From positions 22,845 through 86,844 of the forward strand of contig JALOAJ010000008.1 of the NCBI GenBank assembly GCA_023228885.1: DNA of 64,000 nucleotides, written 5' to 3'. Below, one piece after another: positions 27,442 to 37,034 of this stretch; position 1 is the first letter of the stretch, and the number at the start of each line of letters is the position of its first letter. The translations under genes and the position numbers were made by a program. The stretch comes from Bacillota bacterium (lineage in GTDB: Bacteria; Bacillota; Clostridia; Monoglobales; Firm-18). Below the pieces are notes generated by a model. The model was given only the letters and a program-made list of their open reading frames with translations, made no database searches and was not told where the DNA came from.

Positions 27442-28998
27442 TTATTCCGTTTTTGAAATAAACTGGCTTTTGTTTTCATCATACCATTGTTGATACAACT
27501 GTTCAATTCTTTCTCCGCCAAGCCTTACCCATTCACTTCTGATTTTTTCCATACCTTGAGCAGGGGACATAGCCGCGCCTTTTGAAATAACCGTTTCTGT
27601 TATTTCCTCCAAAATCGGGTCAAATTCCGCATTAAACATAACTATCTCGTTAATGTCGGGGGTGTATGGCAAATCCCTTCTGTAAGTATGTTTTAACGCC
27701 GTTTCAAGCGCTAAGCCTTCCAAATAACCTAACTTTTGGTTAAATGGGTCAGCAGGGTATTTCTTTGTAAACCATGTGGGATTTGAGGTGGCTTTTGTTA
27801 ACAATACATAGTCTATATTATAATCAAGCTCGTTTTTATTTTTTTCTTTGTCTATGATTACAGGCACGCCGTCGTTTAACTGATAATGCTCGCCTTCAAT
27901 ACCGTAGGTAAGCGGAAACCAGCCATCAGATAAATACCAATCTAAAAGCTTAATGGCAGCCTTCGGATTTTTTATATCATTATTAAGCGCAATATATCTT
28001 TGTGCCGGCGGGTCTTGAAAATGTCCGTTTCGTCCGAATTGCGTTGAAACCATCTCCATCGGCATAATATCGGCAGAAGGAATGTTGGCTACCAACGATG
28101 GATACTTTGAGCTCCCTATTCCCCATGCGCCCCATGTAATGGCAGCGTTGCCGGATGTCCAAACTTGGTCTTGCGCCTGGCAGGTTTTATCGGTAATATA
28201 CTCCCTATACATAAGCCCTTCATCATACAATGTTTTAACAAAGGTCAAATACGCCTCATATCTGTCGGTAAGGCGGCTGTTTACAACCGTATCGCCTTCG
28301 ACATACCAGTCACGGCAGGTGAACATATCTTGAAACACAAACGGGGCGGAATTTGAATTAAAAACTATTCCTTCGGTATCTTTTTTGCCGTTTCCGTCCG
28401 GGTCGCTGTTGACAATAACTCTTAAAACATCCAAAAGCTCTTCATTTGTGGTTGGCATGCTAAGACCAAGCTTATCAAGCCAGTCTTTACGAACCCAAAC
28501 GCCGCGTGTTGCCACATGCGCTCTTCGGTTTGTCAGCGCGTACATTTTCCCGTCGGAAAAGGTAACATATTGTTTTAAATCAGCGTTGTCCTCCAAATAC
28601 TGCTTATACTCCGTGCTGTAATCCTTTATAAACCCGTCTACGCTTGCCAACACGCCTTGGTTGTAAAGTTGAACAAAAAAGTTTCTGTCGAACTCGACAA
28701 CAAGGTCGGGAGCGGTGCCTGCCGCAAACCTTGTATTTAAAGCTTCTCGCGAACGGGCGCGCGGAACCGGCACCCATGTAATTTTTATGCCTGTTTCTTG
28801 TTCTATAAATTGTGACCAACGATTATCTTCATAAGAGCCTTCGCTTGCCGGCACATTGCCTCTGTCAAAAATCGAAATGCTAAGCTCGTTTGCCGCATCG
28901 TCATAGTTTTGCCCGTTTTTACCGTTACGGCTGCATGAGCTCAAAGCCAAACATAAAGCCATACACAAAATAATGCACGAAATTTTTTTGCCCTTCAT
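27442..28998 (-). CDS. Extracellular sugar-binding lipoprotein (LipO type, operon B)
   Basis: A 518-residue binding protein whose signal peptide ends at the lipobox-like LALSSC, giving a lipid-anchored mature protein. The body matches LipO-like family 1 receptors, with WVPVPRARSREALNTRF and RKDWLDKLGLSMPTTNEELLDVL near positions seen in the operon A protein (RQDWLDKLGLEVPRTTDELYDVL). GGGAGG lies nine bases before the ATG. It lies between the large discoidin protein and its cognate permeases. Confidence 0.92.
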   Translation of the reverse strand: MKGKKISCIILCMALCLALSSCSRNGKNGQNYDDAANELSISIFDRGNVPASEGSYEDNRWSQFIEQETGIKITWVPVPRARSREALNTRFAAGTAPDLVVEFDRNFFVQLYNQGVLASVDGFIKDYSTEYKQYLEDNADLKQYVTFSDGKMYALTNRRAHVATRGVWVRKDWLDKLGLSMPTTNEELLDVLRVIVNSDPDGNGKKDTEGIVFNSNSAPFVFQDMFTCRDWYVEGDTVVNSRLTDRYEAYLTFVKTLYDEGLMYREYITDKTCQAQDQVWTSGNAAITWGAWGIGSSKYPSLVANIPSADIMPMEMVSTQFGRNGHFQDPPAQRYIALNNDIKNPKAAIKLLDWYLSDGWFPLTYGIEGEHYQLNDGVPVIIDKEKNKNELDYNIDYVLLTKATSNPTWFTKKYPADPFNQKLGYLEGLALETALKHTYRRDLPYTPDINEIVMFNAEFDPILEEITETVISKGAAMSPAQGMEKIRSEWVRLGGERIEQLYQQWYDENKSQFISKTE

Positions 28999-29022
28999 TG
29001 TTTATCCTCCCTTAAAACTGCT

Positions 29023-32000
29023 TTATTTTAAACTTTTTTCCACCTCGTTGACGCTAAGAGCCGAACCCTTTTCTTTTTTGAGTTCCGGTTCTTTTATTGA
29101 AAATGAAATGCTGTAATCGAGGCTTTCATCTGCATTTATAATAAGCATTTTCATACGGTATTTGCCTACATTGATTTCCCTGTCCTCCACGGTAAAGTAT
29201 GCGTCCTTGTTCATTGTTATTTCCATCACCGTTCTGCCTCTGATAACCTTAAAAACGCCAGGCGCGCTGTCAAACTTATCCTCCGCCCTAATAAGCAGCG
29301 GGATGTATTCCAAAAACCGAGTTGGATGCGATGATTCGGTAGTTCCGCCGGTATAATTTCTGACGCTCACATCAATGCTTTCGTCTTTAAATGATACGGT
29401 TTTTTGACCTCTGTTGGTCTTGCCCAAATTATACAATATTTCAAAGTCGCCTGCGGCTGCGTCGGCAGCGCCGGCAGTCGCCGTATAAGGTTGACCGTTT
29501 ACTTTAAATGTTGGAATTACCGGGTTGTTTTCAAATATTAAATAATCCGATTGCAACCGGTTTATGTTGTATTCTTTTGTTCCCCACGCAGCATCGCGAA
29601 TGTTCGGGTAATTTCTTTTACCGCTTGTAGCTTCTTCAAATTCCTGCATTGAGTTTATAAACGCCCCGCCTTCCGGATGCCATACCAGCCCAAGACCCAT
29701 GTTTTGTCTGTGGTGGGCTTGAGTTCCGGTGTTGAATGCGGCATAATACGAAGGTCGCCTGAAGTAACCGAAAACAGCCTTGTTTTTTCCGTCCATCCGC
29801 AAATGATTAAAATAATCATTTTTAATGTACGGGATAGATTGTATTGCCTCCTCACGCTCTGCATTAGTGGGGTTATATGAAGTGTTGCCTTTTAGCAGGA
29901 ACATATAAGGAGAATATCCCGAGGTTTCGCCAAGCCGTATTTCGGGGAAAACCGGCCACATGCTTGCATATGCCGCTCTTTCGTTAAATACTGCCTGTTC
30001 AAGTTCCTCTTGACTTCTTACAAAAGCTCTGCCGAGCGGTGTTTCGCTAACTATTGAACATTCAATCCTGTCATGCGTCAAAACGGTTATTCGAGACCCT
30101 ATCTCCGCATTAATTACAAACCCGCTTCTGTCCGGTTCTATGGCAAAGTTATACGAAACCCATTCCCAAAAATCGTTTGTGGATTTGAGCCAAATATTTT
30201 TTAGTTCCACATAGTTGGGGTCGGGGTTATCCTTGATATAGTCCCAAGCAGCCCATATGTTAGACAGCTGCGTATGGATATTATATGACCATTCAGGCAT
30301 GCCGTTTTCATAATAATAACCTGCGTGGCTTTGCAAAGAGCCTACCACCGGTCTGAGCCGAGATAACAGCGCCGTCATTACTTCATCGTTAGGGTCTTCG
30401 TTGTCATGCAGATATGCCAATACCCCCGGAAGTACATTAGTCCACTGATTAGAATATTTTTGACCGTGATTCCAAAGCGATGAATTTTTAAGGGTTGTTA
30501 AAATCGCCCGTTTTTGGGCATTAACAACTCTACCCATAAGTTGAGGGTTTAACGCTTCGATGTTCGGGTCATTTTTTGCAGCCTCATTCAAAAGCACCGT
30601 CGCCTTGCCCATAAATTTTGTGAAAAAGGCAGTTGCCGCCAAATTATATTGTGTTAAACCATACTCGGGGAATTGACCGTCCGTGTCGTTCGAGGCATTT
30701 TTTTGCAGCTTCAGCGCATGCTCAATCACAGCTTCCATCCTTTTTCTAACATCCGCCGAACCGTAGTATATGTTCCAATCTGCTTTTTTGGTGTAAAAAT
30801 AAGCAAATGCCAAATAGTTTTCCTGCACCCTTGCGTTATATGCGCCGTTCGAGTACAGCTGACGCCAAATTGCAATATCAATAAAGCCCCTGTCGTCACC
30901 GATTGCCCTTACGGCGTTTGCAAGCACATGAAAGTTTGCAAAATACCACACAAGGTTTCTGGATTTATTGCCGAAATAATCTCTGATATAATCATCATCG
31001 TCAAAATCGTCCGGGTTAATTTTTGTAAAATCAGGCGCCGGAACAGCCCCCCAATCACCCGTTCCCGAACCGAGGCTTCTTATAAACTTGTCATATTCGC
31101 TTTGCAAAGTGTTTGCCATATCAAACATATCTTTTTCGCTTCCGGAATTTAATACGGAATTCGCCCAAGCAAACGCATCGGTCAGTTCTTCGAACTTTGT
31201 ATCGCTATATTCGCCATAAAGCCCTTCTTGAATTTTATCAATTTCACGGCTTACAAAATCTATTTTTTCTTGCAATACTATTTCGCCGCGCATATCCGGG
31301 TCATAATAAAGCTTGATTTCGCTTATCCTTGGGTTTTTTGAATACTCTGAACCTTGAACCCCGCGAAGTATAAACAACCTAAAATATCGCCCTGTTTCGG
31401 ATGGAAAAAACACATTGGCGGTAGCCGGGGGAACCCCCTCAACCTCAAAAAGGTTCTCTGCCGCGCCCTTGATTATATTGCCATCGGAAATTGAAGAAAA
31501 ATCCGATATATTGTTCGCCATTTCTCCAATAAGCCCGGAAACTCGTGACTGCGAGCCATCCTCCAACACAATTTGCGCATTATTTACCATAGCGGCAGTT
31601 TGCAGGTCTACCTGCACCCAAACCCAACCTGTACCGTTTGAAGTTTGCACCGCAAGCACATCGTCCCCGTCTGTAACCATCTGCCAATTTGTTGTGCTTG
31701 TTGTGCCTGTGCTTGATGAAACAGGCTTGTTAAGCGCAAAGTTAACATCCGGTTCGGGTTCGGGGTCCGGATCAGGGTCCGGGTCAGGATCCGGGTCAGG
31801 GTCAGGGTCAGGGTCAACAGTTTGCCCTCCGCCATATATTTCAATTGTTTTTATTCTTGGGTTTGCTGTGTTTGCGCCTGATGTTCCCGAGCGCCCGCGC
31901 AGTATATAAAGCCTAAAATACCGCCCGCTGACATTATCAAAAACAAACTCATGCTCTGGGTTCACCACATTCGACTGGAAAACGCGGGTGGAGGAATTGT

Positions 32001-32445
32001 CGGCAAAGGATTCCTCGTCATCAGCAATTTCGCCGTAAAATTCCGACATCCTGCTTGCTCCGTCAACTTTTAAAACAACTCTGCCGACCGATTTGTTGTC
32101 TTCACCGTCCGCTCCGATGTCTATTTGTATCCATTCCCAACCCTCGCCGTTGGCAAGCTGGCAGTATGTATCATCGTCACCGTCAACCATGCGCTCGAGG
32201 GGATAACTTGGCGAGCCGGAAACAGACCCGCTAACCGGTTTGTTATAAGCCAAATCCACATTTTCATCCATTGTAAATAAAAAATCTTCTATTTCTTCCA
32301 TGTCATAATAACCTTCACTATATTCGCTATCTTGAACGGCTTCTTCCGCACGAACCAAAGCAATGCTTAAAGGACCGAGCAAAATAGCAAATATAATCAA
32401 AAACGCTATGCATTTATCCGATATATTTTTAAAAACCTTACCCAT
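29023..32445 (-). CDS. Large secreted discoidin-domain protein, possible polysaccharide lyase
   Basis: A 1140-residue exported protein I cannot place in a named family with confidence. After a signal peptide (1-33) come two F5/8C discoidin-like domains (about 55-208 and 240-385) joined by a run of Asp-Pro dipeptides (about 211-232). A helical FIVAR-like segment (about 388-465), a helix-rich region (about 480-880) reminiscent of an alpha/alpha toroid, and a beta-rich C-terminal part (about 890-1130) follow. The order toroid then beta sheet is that of PL8 and heparinase-like lyases. Possible catalytic residues include the His/Tyr/Glu-rich stretches SHAGYYYENGMPEWSYNIH and TGTQAHHRQNMGL. Its position directly before an importer supports a glycan-degrading role. 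A binding-only role remains possible. Confidence 0.72.
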   Translation of the reverse strand: MGKVFKNISDKCIAFLIIFAILLGPLSIALVRAEEAVQDSEYSEGYYDMEEIEDFLFTMDENVDLAYNKPVSGSVSGSPSYPLERMVDGDDDTYCQLANGEGWEWIQIDIGADGEDNKSVGRVVLKVDGASRMSEFYGEIADDEESFADNSSTRVFQSNVVNPEHEFVFDNVSGRYFRLYILRGRSGTSGANTANPRIKTIEIYGGGQTVDPDPDPDPDPDPDPDPDPEPEPDVNFALNKPVSSSTGTTSTTNWQMVTDGDDVLAVQTSNGTGWVWVQVDLQTAAMVNNAQIVLEDGSQSRVSGLIGEMANNISDFSSISDGNIIKGAAENLFEVEGVPPATANVFFPSETGRYFRLFILRGVQGSEYSKNPRISEIKLYYDPDMRGEIVLQEKIDFVSREIDKIQEGLYGEYSDTKFEELTDAFAWANSVLNSGSEKDMFDMANTLQSEYDKFIRSLGSGTGDWGAVPAPDFTKINPDDFDDDDYIRDYFGNKSRNLVWYFANFHVLANAVRAIGDDRGFIDIAIWRQLYSNGAYNARVQENYLAFAYFYTKKADWNIYYGSADVRKRMEAVIEHALKLQKNASNDTDGQFPEYGLTQYNLAATAFFTKFMGKATVLLNEAAKNDPNIEALNPQLMGRVVNAQKRAILTTLKNSSLWNHGQKYSNQWTNVLPGVLAYLHDNEDPNDEVMTALLSRLRPVVGSLQSHAGYYYENGMPEWSYNIHTQLSNIWAAWDYIKDNPDPNYVELKNIWLKSTNDFWEWVSYNFAIEPDRSGFVINAEIGSRITVLTHDRIECSIVSETPLGRAFVRSQEELEQAVFNERAAYASMWPVFPEIRLGETSGYSPYMFLLKGNTSYNPTNAEREEAIQSIPYIKNDYFNHLRMDGKNKAVFGYFRRPSYYAAFNTGTQAHHRQNMGLGLVWHPEGGAFINSMQEFEEATSGKRNYPNIRDAAWGTKEYNINRLQSDYLIFENNPVIPTFKVNGQPYTATAGAADAAAGDFEILYNLGKTNRGQKTVSFKDESIDVSVRNYTGGTTESSHPTRFLEYIPLLIRAEDKFDSAPGVFKVIRGRTVMEITMNKDAYFTVEDREINVGKYRMKMLIINADESLDYSISFSIKEPELKKEKGSALSVNEVEKSLK
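31751..31816 (-). repeat. Tandem repeat encoding an Asp-Pro linker
   Basis: The plus strand shows repeated GGGTCA/GGGTCC/GGTTCG hexamers; on the coding strand they read as alternating Asp-Pro (later Glu-Pro) codons and link the two discoidin domains of the 1140-residue protein. Such hexamer tracts can change length by slippage. Confidence 0.9.
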
Positions 32446-32479
32446 ATTTTTTCTCCTTTCAATGAAGTTGGGCTGGCGC

Positions 32480-35167
32480 CTATTTTACCACTACCGTCAG
32501 TATTGCTTCGTAGTTTACCGCAAAAACGAACACCTTTGAAGGGCTTGAGCCGGTGTTAATATCCCCAAAGCTGCCTTCGCTTACCTGCCCGTCAGAGCTG
32601 CGAAAAACATATACCCTGCTTGCGGCGATGTCATAATCAACCGTTTTGCTGCCTGCGGCTGTGTCATATGAAATTCTAAGTATAACGGAACTTAAATCAT
32701 TATTGCTTTTAATTGAAGCGGCTCTGCCAAGCGTCCGTTCTTTTGTTCCGCCAACTTCTTTTCTGTAACTGCCGCTTAAAAGACTGTCAATATTCTCAAT
32801 ATTATTGATTTCACCTTGTGAGTTAAACCCAAGACGAACTATGCTGCCTGTTCCTATTTTGCTGATAAATCCTTCAATTGCCGCCTCATCCGCAAACCTG
32901 TATTCCACAGTTTTCGAATCGACCATGCCGGTAAGTTTATGCACAATTTCCTGCTCGCCGTTGAGCGCATCTCTCACGGAAGAAACAACAACCGGCTTTC
33001 TTGCATCAATTTTGCCGGGGTCGTCCCGCGTCATGTTTCGGTATATAACAAATACCTTTTCGTCTTTGCCAAGAATGCTATTTTCAAGCCTGAACGGCTG
33101 GATATAATATTTGCTGCCGCTTGCCGCGCCAACTATTTTTCGGGTTACGCTAAAGCCTTCTTCGTCGCTTTCTTCCACCATTTCCGCCGCAGAATACAGC
33201 CCTGCATTATCGCCGAAAGTTATAGTTTGCGTATATCCCTTGGTTTTGTCGAAAATATCTATAAACATTACGCTGGTATAATCATCAACAAACAGCATAT
33301 TGTCAAAGGATTTATTAAATGAAATATACTCCATGTTGCGTGGCGGGAAAATTTCTTCCATTGTTTTTATTTCTTCAATAACTTTGTTTGCATTGATTTT
33401 TACTGCCATTGGTTTTGAAATTTGATTTTCAAGCCGGCTTGCCGCCGTTGCTGAATCTATCGAAAACCCATCAAACAAAAGCCTTTTGCCAAGCAGATAT
33501 TCCTCAACGCTTGCTCCGCCGTTTTTGTTGTTTATAAGCAACAGCAATTTGTTGTCGGTAGCCATAGCCTTTGACTGCATTCCCAACAGCACCGCAAAGC
33601 TGCTTTTTATGGAATTGTATAAGTCCTCATCAGCCATGGCTACAGCAGTAATTTTGCCGGTATAGTTTAAAAAGTAAATTCCTTCTGCGCCTATTTCAAG
33701 GTTTGCAACAGGCAAATTGTTTTCGCCGGACACAAATTCATACTGCTGCTCATCTATTTTAACTGTCATATTTTGTGTTGACATTTCTGTAAGCTTGCCT
33801 CTTACCGTTTCATCGCTTACATAAATGTTTAAAAGGCTTCCCTCTTGCAACACGCTTACAGATATTATCTGAAAAGGTCGTAAATCTTCGATTGCCAATG
33901 AAATCCCGTTTTTATCCTTTATGGAATATCTAAGTTCAGAGCGTGACAAGTCGATATATGTGTCGCCCATAAACGAAACGCTTGCCGCCTCATTATGCGC
34001 TTTGAGTTTAATCTTAGCGGATGCAACATCAACGCTATCTATCATAAAATGTTGAAACGTGTTTACAAAAACAATGCTGTATTCGCCTGTGCTGTCGGGG
34101 TCAATCAATCTGATAACAGCATCATCTAAATTAAAGTCCGAAACGGACGGTTGTTTTGCAGCGCCGTTTAGCAGCATTGTAAAACCGTCTTTTAAATGAA
34201 TGGTTGTGTCAATCTTTTCATCTGATTTTTGATATGTAATGTTTTTCAAATCCGCGGATTGCACATCCCTGCTATCAATCACCACTTCATCGTTATATCC
34301 CGGCTCTTTATAAATAAATTTTATCGCGCTATCATCATCCGTGTCGATGTAATAAATAACCCTGTAACCCAGCAGGTCGTCCAAGCCGTCTTGGTTAGCC
34401 CTGTATACGGAAGAATCAATCTTTATAAGGTCGCCCCTGCTAATTGATGAAGCCCCATCGAGCGAAATATTTTTAACGCCCGTCACATATCCCGACTTTT
34501 TTTCATAGCCGCGAATTCTCATCAATTCCGACAACAATGTTTTTTCTTGATTTATTTTATATTGCGCGTCTTTTGCCCCGAGCACCGCCTCCATAATTCC
34601 AACATTCATCGTGTTGCCGAGCAAATTAACAATATCAATCCTTGTGGCATTGTTTTGATTGTTTTTGATGCTCATGCCTTTAAGCATTTGATTTTCGGCT
34701 GCCACCACAAGATATCCCGAAGGGTATCCGCCCTTTTCCTCCGCCACAAATGAGTATCCTATTGCCGAAACGCATATTTTTACTGCCTGCTCATATGTAA
34801 CAAAATCGTCCGGTCCGAATGTTCCATCGCCGTAACCGTTTACAATTCCAAGATTATTTGCAAAAGCTATGCTGCCCGACGCCCAATGCGTTGCCGGAAC
34901 ATCGTCAAAGCTCCCGCCCAAACCATCAAGCGATGTTTCATCAACACCGAGAACTCTGGTAATCAAGGTGCAAAATTCTGCCCTTGTTATCATATTGTTG
35001 GGTCTGAAAGTGTTATCTTCGTACCCTTGGATAATGCCTAATGTCAGCATTTCCGACACAACTTTAGTAGATTCCGCAAATTCGCCGATATCGGTCGGCA
35101 TTGTTACTGCATAAACGCTGCCGCAAAGCAAAAAAGTAATCATCATAAAAGCAATTAGCCGTTTCAA
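32480..35167 (-). CDS. S-layer homology (SLH) domain surface protein
   Basis: First gene of operon B, 895 residues. I start at TTG 35167 (MKRLIAFMMITFLLCG), six bases after AAGGAGG; the ATG two codons earlier is too close to that site. A signal peptide (1-20) is followed by three SLH modules (about 26-70, 82-135, 138-200), with the signatures LGIIQGYEDNTFRPNNMITRAEF and LGIVNGYGDGTFGPDDFVTYEQA, which would tether it to secondary wall polymer. The remaining 690 residues are mostly predicted beta strands and match no family I know. It may be a cell-surface scaffold or binding protein for the target glycan. Similar SLH proteins of this length are common in Clostridia. Confidence 0.85.
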   Translation of the reverse strand: MKRLIAFMMITFLLCGSVYAVTMPTDIGEFAESTKVVSEMLTLGIIQGYEDNTFRPNNMITRAEFCTLITRVLGVDETSLDGLGGSFDDVPATHWASGSIAFANNLGIVNGYGDGTFGPDDFVTYEQAVKICVSAIGYSFVAEEKGGYPSGYLVVAAENQMLKGMSIKNNQNNATRIDIVNLLGNTMNVGIMEAVLGAKDAQYKINQEKTLLSELMRIRGYEKKSGYVTGVKNISLDGASSISRGDLIKIDSSVYRANQDGLDDLLGYRVIYYIDTDDDSAIKFIYKEPGYNDEVVIDSRDVQSADLKNITYQKSDEKIDTTIHLKDGFTMLLNGAAKQPSVSDFNLDDAVIRLIDPDSTGEYSIVFVNTFQHFMIDSVDVASAKIKLKAHNEAASVSFMGDTYIDLSRSELRYSIKDKNGISLAIEDLRPFQIISVSVLQEGSLLNIYVSDETVRGKLTEMSTQNMTVKIDEQQYEFVSGENNLPVANLEIGAEGIYFLNYTGKITAVAMADEDLYNSIKSSFAVLLGMQSKAMATDNKLLLLINNKNGGASVEEYLLGKRLLFDGFSIDSATAASRLENQISKPMAVKINANKVIEEIKTMEEIFPPRNMEYISFNKSFDNMLFVDDYTSVMFIDIFDKTKGYTQTITFGDNAGLYSAAEMVEESDEEGFSVTRKIVGAASGSKYYIQPFRLENSILGKDEKVFVIYRNMTRDDPGKIDARKPVVVSSVRDALNGEQEIVHKLTGMVDSKTVEYRFADEAAIEGFISKIGTGSIVRLGFNSQGEINNIENIDSLLSGSYRKEVGGTKERTLGRAASIKSNNDLSSVILRISYDTAAGSKTVDYDIAASRVYVFRSSDGQVSEGSFGDINTGSSPSKVFVFAVNYEAILTVVVK

Positions 35168-35194
35168 ATACATCCCTCCTTATCGTATATTTTA

Positions 35195-35261
35195 ATGTTA
35201 GCACAAAAACAAATTTGCCGCCATATAATTTTGTTGGAATAATGTATTGATTTGTTGGAAT
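35195..35261 (-). promoter_or_regulatory. Candidate activator-dependent promoter of operon B with 21-bp-spaced direct repeats
   Basis: On the minus strand the 11-mer ATTCCAACAAA occurs twice, at 35251-35261 and 35230-35240, exactly 21 bp apart (two helical turns), as expected for AraC-family binding sites. Downstream lies an extended -10-like TGTGCTAACAT (TAACAT at 35195-35200) with no good -35, typical of an activator-dependent promoter. The YesN-type regulator encoded in the same operon is the natural candidate. Confidence 0.5.
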
Positions 35262-35278
35262 AGTGGCAATAGGAAAGC

Positions 35279-35302
35279 AAAAAGCGCCCAACATAGGCGC
35301 TT
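35279..35302 (-). terminator. Rho-independent terminator of operon C
   Basis: AAGCGCC (35282-35288) and GGCGCTT (35296-35302) form a seven-bp GC-rich stem with a seven-base loop. Read on the minus strand it is followed by a T-run and lies 20 bases after the GH3 stop, closing operon C before the operon B promoter. Confidence 0.85.
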
Positions 35303-35321
35303 GCTTAATTAAAAAACAGAA

Positions 35322-37034
35322 CTACTTGAATAGTTTATATTCAATCGGATAATCCCCTTCGGGGGAGGTAGCGCCAAACAAAACGCCCGCTGTAACTTCC
35401 AAACTGTCGGGAGATGTGGCAAAAGTTAAAACTGTGTTTTTTGAGTTTTTTGGTATGCTAATCGGGTACGGCGTGTTTGTAACAATAATAATTTCCTTAT
35501 CCGTGCCCGCAATCAAGCTTTCAAGAAACTCACAATTCGATGCCGAGCCTCTTATATAGAAGCTTGTGAACACTATTGCGTCAAAATCATTAATGCTTTG
35601 TTCTATCGCCTTTTTGTCATCCTCGTCAAATGTGTAGGCAGTTTCTAAATATTGAATGTTTTTATGGTATTTCATACACTTTTTAAATAAAAAGCCCGGA
35701 TGCCAATGGATGTTATTGGGAGTTTTGTTGATTTGTTCAACAACCAACACTTTTTTATCACCGCTTACAGGCAACGCTTGCTCTTGCGAATTTAGCACCA
35801 TAACGCTTCTGCGTGCAACAAGCTTTGACAAACTTTTTATTTCGGGTGAGTTAATTGCGCAATTTGGGCTTTCATGCCAAATACTGCCTTGGTTAAACAA
35901 TCCATATTTATATTTTAAGCTTAGCACACGATAAACCTTTTTGTCAAGTTCCTCCGGTGTAATTCTGCCGGAGTTGACAAACTCCTTGATTTTTTCAATC
36001 GTTTCGCCTACAAGCGCATTTTCCGCCTTCATAAGCACAAGGTCGGCGCCTGCCTCAAGGGATAAGGCGCAAGCATTCGCCACTCCATATCGCACCGCCA
36101 CACCGCCCATCGTCATGCTGTCGGTGGTTATTACGCCGTCAAACCCCAGTTCCTCACGCAAAAGCCCCGTTACAATCGGTTTTGATACCGTTGCAATGTC
36201 TGTTGGGTCTATTGCCGGGAAAATGCTGTGCGCAAGCATAATGGAAGGCAGTAAATCCTTTTTAATAAGCTCTATATACGGTAAAAGCTCTCGATTTAAC
36301 AATGTTTCTTTGTCTGCATTTATAACAGGAATTTCAAAATGCGCATCAACCGCCGAATCACCTCTGCTCGGGAAATGCTTACCGGTGGCAATTAACTTTC
36401 CGTCAACAAAACCATGGCAAGAAAGAGCGGCATATTGCGCCACCACTTCGGCGTTATCCGAATAAGCGCGTGTATATATCTCAGGATTTAATGGGTCGGT
36501 GTTTACATCCAAAACAGGCGAGTGAATCCAGTTAAAGCCTACGGCGCGCGCCTGCCTTGAAACGGCTAAAGCAACCTCATAAGCAAGCTGCGGGTCGCCT
36601 GTTGCGGTTATGCCCATCGGCTTTGGAAATATATTAACACCGCCAAAACTGTAATCGGCGCTTGTTCCGCCTTCTTGGTCAAAAGAAAAATGGAGCGGCA
36701 AGCCAAGCGGGCGGCTCATGGCAAGTTCTTGCAATTCAAGCAATATCCGTTTATACTCCTCGGCAGTTGTAACAGGGGGTTTTAACCCTTTTTTATAACC
36801 CTTGCTGTCCACCACATTTACAATGCTTTTGCCGGTTTTAGGGTCTACATAGTTGCCAAAAAGCCTTGAATGAGGCGTAAGACGCAAGCCGCCGCAATGA
36901 TACTTTGTTATATTTTCATAAATGTGCTCTCTTACAAGCGTGCCTGCAAAGCCAAGCGTCAAAAGGGCGCCCACCTTTTGTTCCAAACTCATTTTACCGA
37001 TAATACTTTTAACAAATTTATTTTCTGTTTTCAT
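35322..37034 (-). CDS. Glycoside hydrolase family 3, beta-N-acetylhexosaminidase (NagZ-like)
   Basis: A 570-residue cytoplasmic protein with no signal peptide. The ATG at 37034 follows GGAGG and overlaps the HAD stop as ATGA. The family signature appears as GKHFPSRGDSAVDAHFEIP: it keeps the D-x-H dyad (here DAH) that serves as acid/base in NagZ-type GH3 enzymes, while the usual Gly-His before GD is Ser-Arg. The nucleophile Asp is in VITTDSMTMGG. A second domain follows as in Bacillus NagZ. It would release terminal GlcNAc or GalNAc residues from imported fragments, though a role in peptidoglycan recycling is possible. Last gene of operon C. Confidence 0.88.
   Translation of the reverse strand: MKTENKFVKSIIGKMSLEQKVGALLTLGFAGTLVREHIYENITKYHCGGLRLTPHSRLFGNYVDPKTGKSIVNVVDSKGYKKGLKPPVTTAEEYKRILLELQELAMSRPLGLPLHFSFDQEGGTSADYSFGGVNIFPKPMGITATGDPQLAYEVALAVSRQARAVGFNWIHSPVLDVNTDPLNPEIYTRAYSDNAEVVAQYAALSCHGFVDGKLIATGKHFPSRGDSAVDAHFEIPVINADKETLLNRELLPYIELIKKDLLPSIMLAHSIFPAIDPTDIATVSKPIVTGLLREELGFDGVITTDSMTMGGVAVRYGVANACALSLEAGADLVLMKAENALVGETIEKIKEFVNSGRITPEELDKKVYRVLSLKYKYGLFNQGSIWHESPNCAINSPEIKSLSKLVARRSVMVLNSQEQALPVSGDKKVLVVEQINKTPNNIHWHPGFLFKKCMKYHKNIQYLETAYTFDEDDKKAIEQSINDFDAIVFTSFYIRGSASNCEFLESLIAGTDKEIIIVTNTPYPISIPKNSKNTVLTFATSPDSLEVTAGVLFGATSPEGDYPIEYKLFK

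Noticed and set aside
30673..31152. 159-codon plus-strand frame inside the 1140-residue protein gene
   Set aside because: Antisense shadow of a well-supported coding frame; low-complexity composition and no start signal.
31751..31816. GGGTCA repeats as an iteron or origin
   Set aside because: They are in frame and encode an Asp-Pro linker between two domains, which explains the pattern.
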